Shown piece after piece: positions 6,013 to 6,986 of a DNA stretch of 6,986 bases (the stretch's first letter is position 1; each line of letters starts with the position of its first letter). Under the pieces are notes generated by a model. The model saw nothing but the letters and a program-made list of their open reading frames with translations. It was not told the DNA's origin and ran no database searches. A program made the position numbers and the translations under genes. Location: the NCBI GenBank assembly GCA_009921785.1, contig RFXE01000094.1, positions 1 to 6,986 of the forward strand, given 5' to 3'. Origin of the DNA: Alphaproteobacteria bacterium. GTDB taxonomy: Bacteria > Pseudomonadota > Alphaproteobacteria > Rhizobiales > Beijerinckiaceae.

Positions 6013-6986
6013 AATTGTGACAGTTTTTTTGCCACTCAATGCCCTGAGCGCATTCAGAATAACCGCCACATCAATAAATTCTTGCAAAATGGCCCCTTCA
6101 ACAGGCTCAAGATAACCAAAGGCCGCAAAAATCATCCCCAGAGCCGAAAAGGCGAGTCCGGCATAGACACTTTGCCGCGCGATAAAAAATGAACGCCGCG
6201 CAATCAAAATCGCTTCCGGTAAGGCATCAAGCCGGTCAACGAGCAGTACAATATCTGCAGCCTCTGCGGGTGCACCAGCGCCCCTGACCCCTAAAGCGAT
6301 CCCGACATCAGCGGCGGCCAAAGCGGGCGCATCATTGACCCCATCCCCCACCATCGCGGTCACCGCGCGCGATTTCTCGTGAATAACCGCCTCGACTTTT
6401 CCGGCAGGCGTTGCTTCCGCAATGATCTGATTGAGGGAAAGACCTCTCCCGATTTCTTCGGCCACCTCGCGACGATCACCCGTCAACAACACCGTGCGTG
6501 AAATGGAAAGTGCCCGCAAATTTTGAAACACCTCTGCCGCTTCGGGGCGCACCGCATCGACAAAGCGCGCAAGGCCGATCATCGCACCATCAATCCCGAT
6601 GGCGGCGATCAGACCTGTCTCTGTTGCCACGAGATCTCGCGCGACGGGATGCCACCCTTCCGGCGAGCCCATGCGCGACACAAAAGGAAAAGTACCAACG
6701 GCGATGCGTTTGCCGTCAACAACACCGCTCACCCCTTCGCCTGCGGATTCAATCACCGCAGAGGGAACCGGTAACGCGCCGCATTCCAAAGCCGCAGCGC
6801 GTGCCAGAGCGGCGGATACAACATGGGTTGAGCCCTGACACAACGCACCTGCTGCACGGATCACATCGCGGCGATGAAAGCCGGGGGCAACGACGACATC
6901 ACGCAGCACCGGCTCACCACGAGTGAGTGTTCCGGTTTTATCAAACAGAATGGTTTTCGTTTCGGCGAGCGTTTCAAGCGCGCCGC
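6004..6986 (-). CDS. P1B-like metal-transporting P-type ATPase, C-terminal part
   Basis: The C-terminal 326 residues of an inner-membrane P-type ATPase, probably moving a heavy-metal ion with ATP. The frame is open to the window edge, so the metal-binding N-terminus, early helices and CPx-type ion motif are not visible. Seen in order are DKTGTLT with phosphorylated Asp at visible residue 15 (codon 6940-6942), a nucleotide-binding domain with GEGVSG, LLTGD, TPAGK, the Mg-binding GDGVNDAPAL, and two C-terminal helices ending LQEFIDVAVILNALRAL. NALR near the end is typical of P1B pumps. Two features are unusual. The ATP-binding HP dipeptide is HV (STHVVSAAL, His codon 6823-6825), and the last helix has QEFID rather than the DxG of Zn/Cd pumps or the MSxSS of Cu pumps. 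I recall actinobacterial ATPases with a similar SPHV motif, so this may be a known but poorly characterised subgroup. Metal specificity cannot be assigned. The gene appears unrelated to the sugar genes. Confidence 0.88.
   Translation of the reverse strand, partial: GALETLAETKTILFDKTGTLTRGEPVLRDVVVAPGFHRRDVIRAAGALCQGSTHVVSAALARAAALECGALPVPSAVIESAGEGVSGVVDGKRIAVGTFPFVSRMGSPEGWHPVARDLVATETGLIAAIGIDGAMIGLARFVDAVRPEAAEVFQNLRALSISRTVLLTGDRREVAEEIGRGLSLNQIIAEATPAGKVEAVIHEKSRAVTAMVGDGVNDAPALAAADVGIALGVRGAGAPAEAADIVLLVDRLDALPEAILIARRSFFIARQSVYAGLAFSALGMIFAAFGYLEPVEGAILQEFIDVAVILNALRALSGKKTVTIQH

Noticed and set aside
6498..6926. 142-residue plus-strand open frame
   Set aside because: It is antisense to the P-type ATPase and is rich in Arg, Ser and His as expected for a shadow frame of GC-rich DNA.

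Overview
The window looks like chromosomal DNA of a Gram-negative bacterium, most likely an alphaproteobacterium. This rests on the tRNA-Asp sequence style, codon use rich in GGC and CGC, and a WbpL-like initiating sugar-phosphate transferase; it is an inference from reading, not a taxonomic assignment. The theme is surface polysaccharide (O-antigen or exopolysaccharide) biosynthesis, followed at the right edge by a tRNA gene and part of a metal-type P-type ATPase.

Left block (88-3663, plus strand): four genes, each overlapping the next by the same 4-bp ATGA, so very probably one translationally coupled operon. In order they are glucose-1-phosphate cytidylyltransferase (rfbF), a TylC3/NovU-type sugar C-methyltransferase, an RmlC/RfbC-type 3,5-epimerase, and an extended-SDR NAD(P)-dependent sugar reductase/epimerase. 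Together they suggest CDP-glucose being turned into a C-methyl-branched deoxysugar. The 4,6-dehydratase (RfbG type) that would supply the 4-keto intermediate is not in the window.

Middle block (3667-5650, minus strand, convergent with the first at a 3-bp gap): a WbpL/WecA-type polyprenyl-phosphate sugar-1-phosphate transferase, then 28 bp downstream a xylose-isomerase-like TIM-barrel protein of unknown substrate. The transferase would start glycan assembly on the lipid carrier at the inner membrane; the left operon would supply one of the activated sugars.

Right block (5651-6986, minus strand): a 160-bp spacer with overlapping hairpins, a tRNA-Asp(GTC) gene with encoded CCA and a perfect TTGACA -35 box, and the C-terminal part of a P1B-like ATPase running off the window edge. 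The ATPase has an HV dipeptide where HP is usual in P1B pumps. I see no CRISPR array, insertion sequence, integrase or toxin-antitoxin pair, and no clearly new system. The most unusual content is the CDP-linked C-methyl sugar route, the orphan TIM-barrel enzyme and the divergent ATPase.
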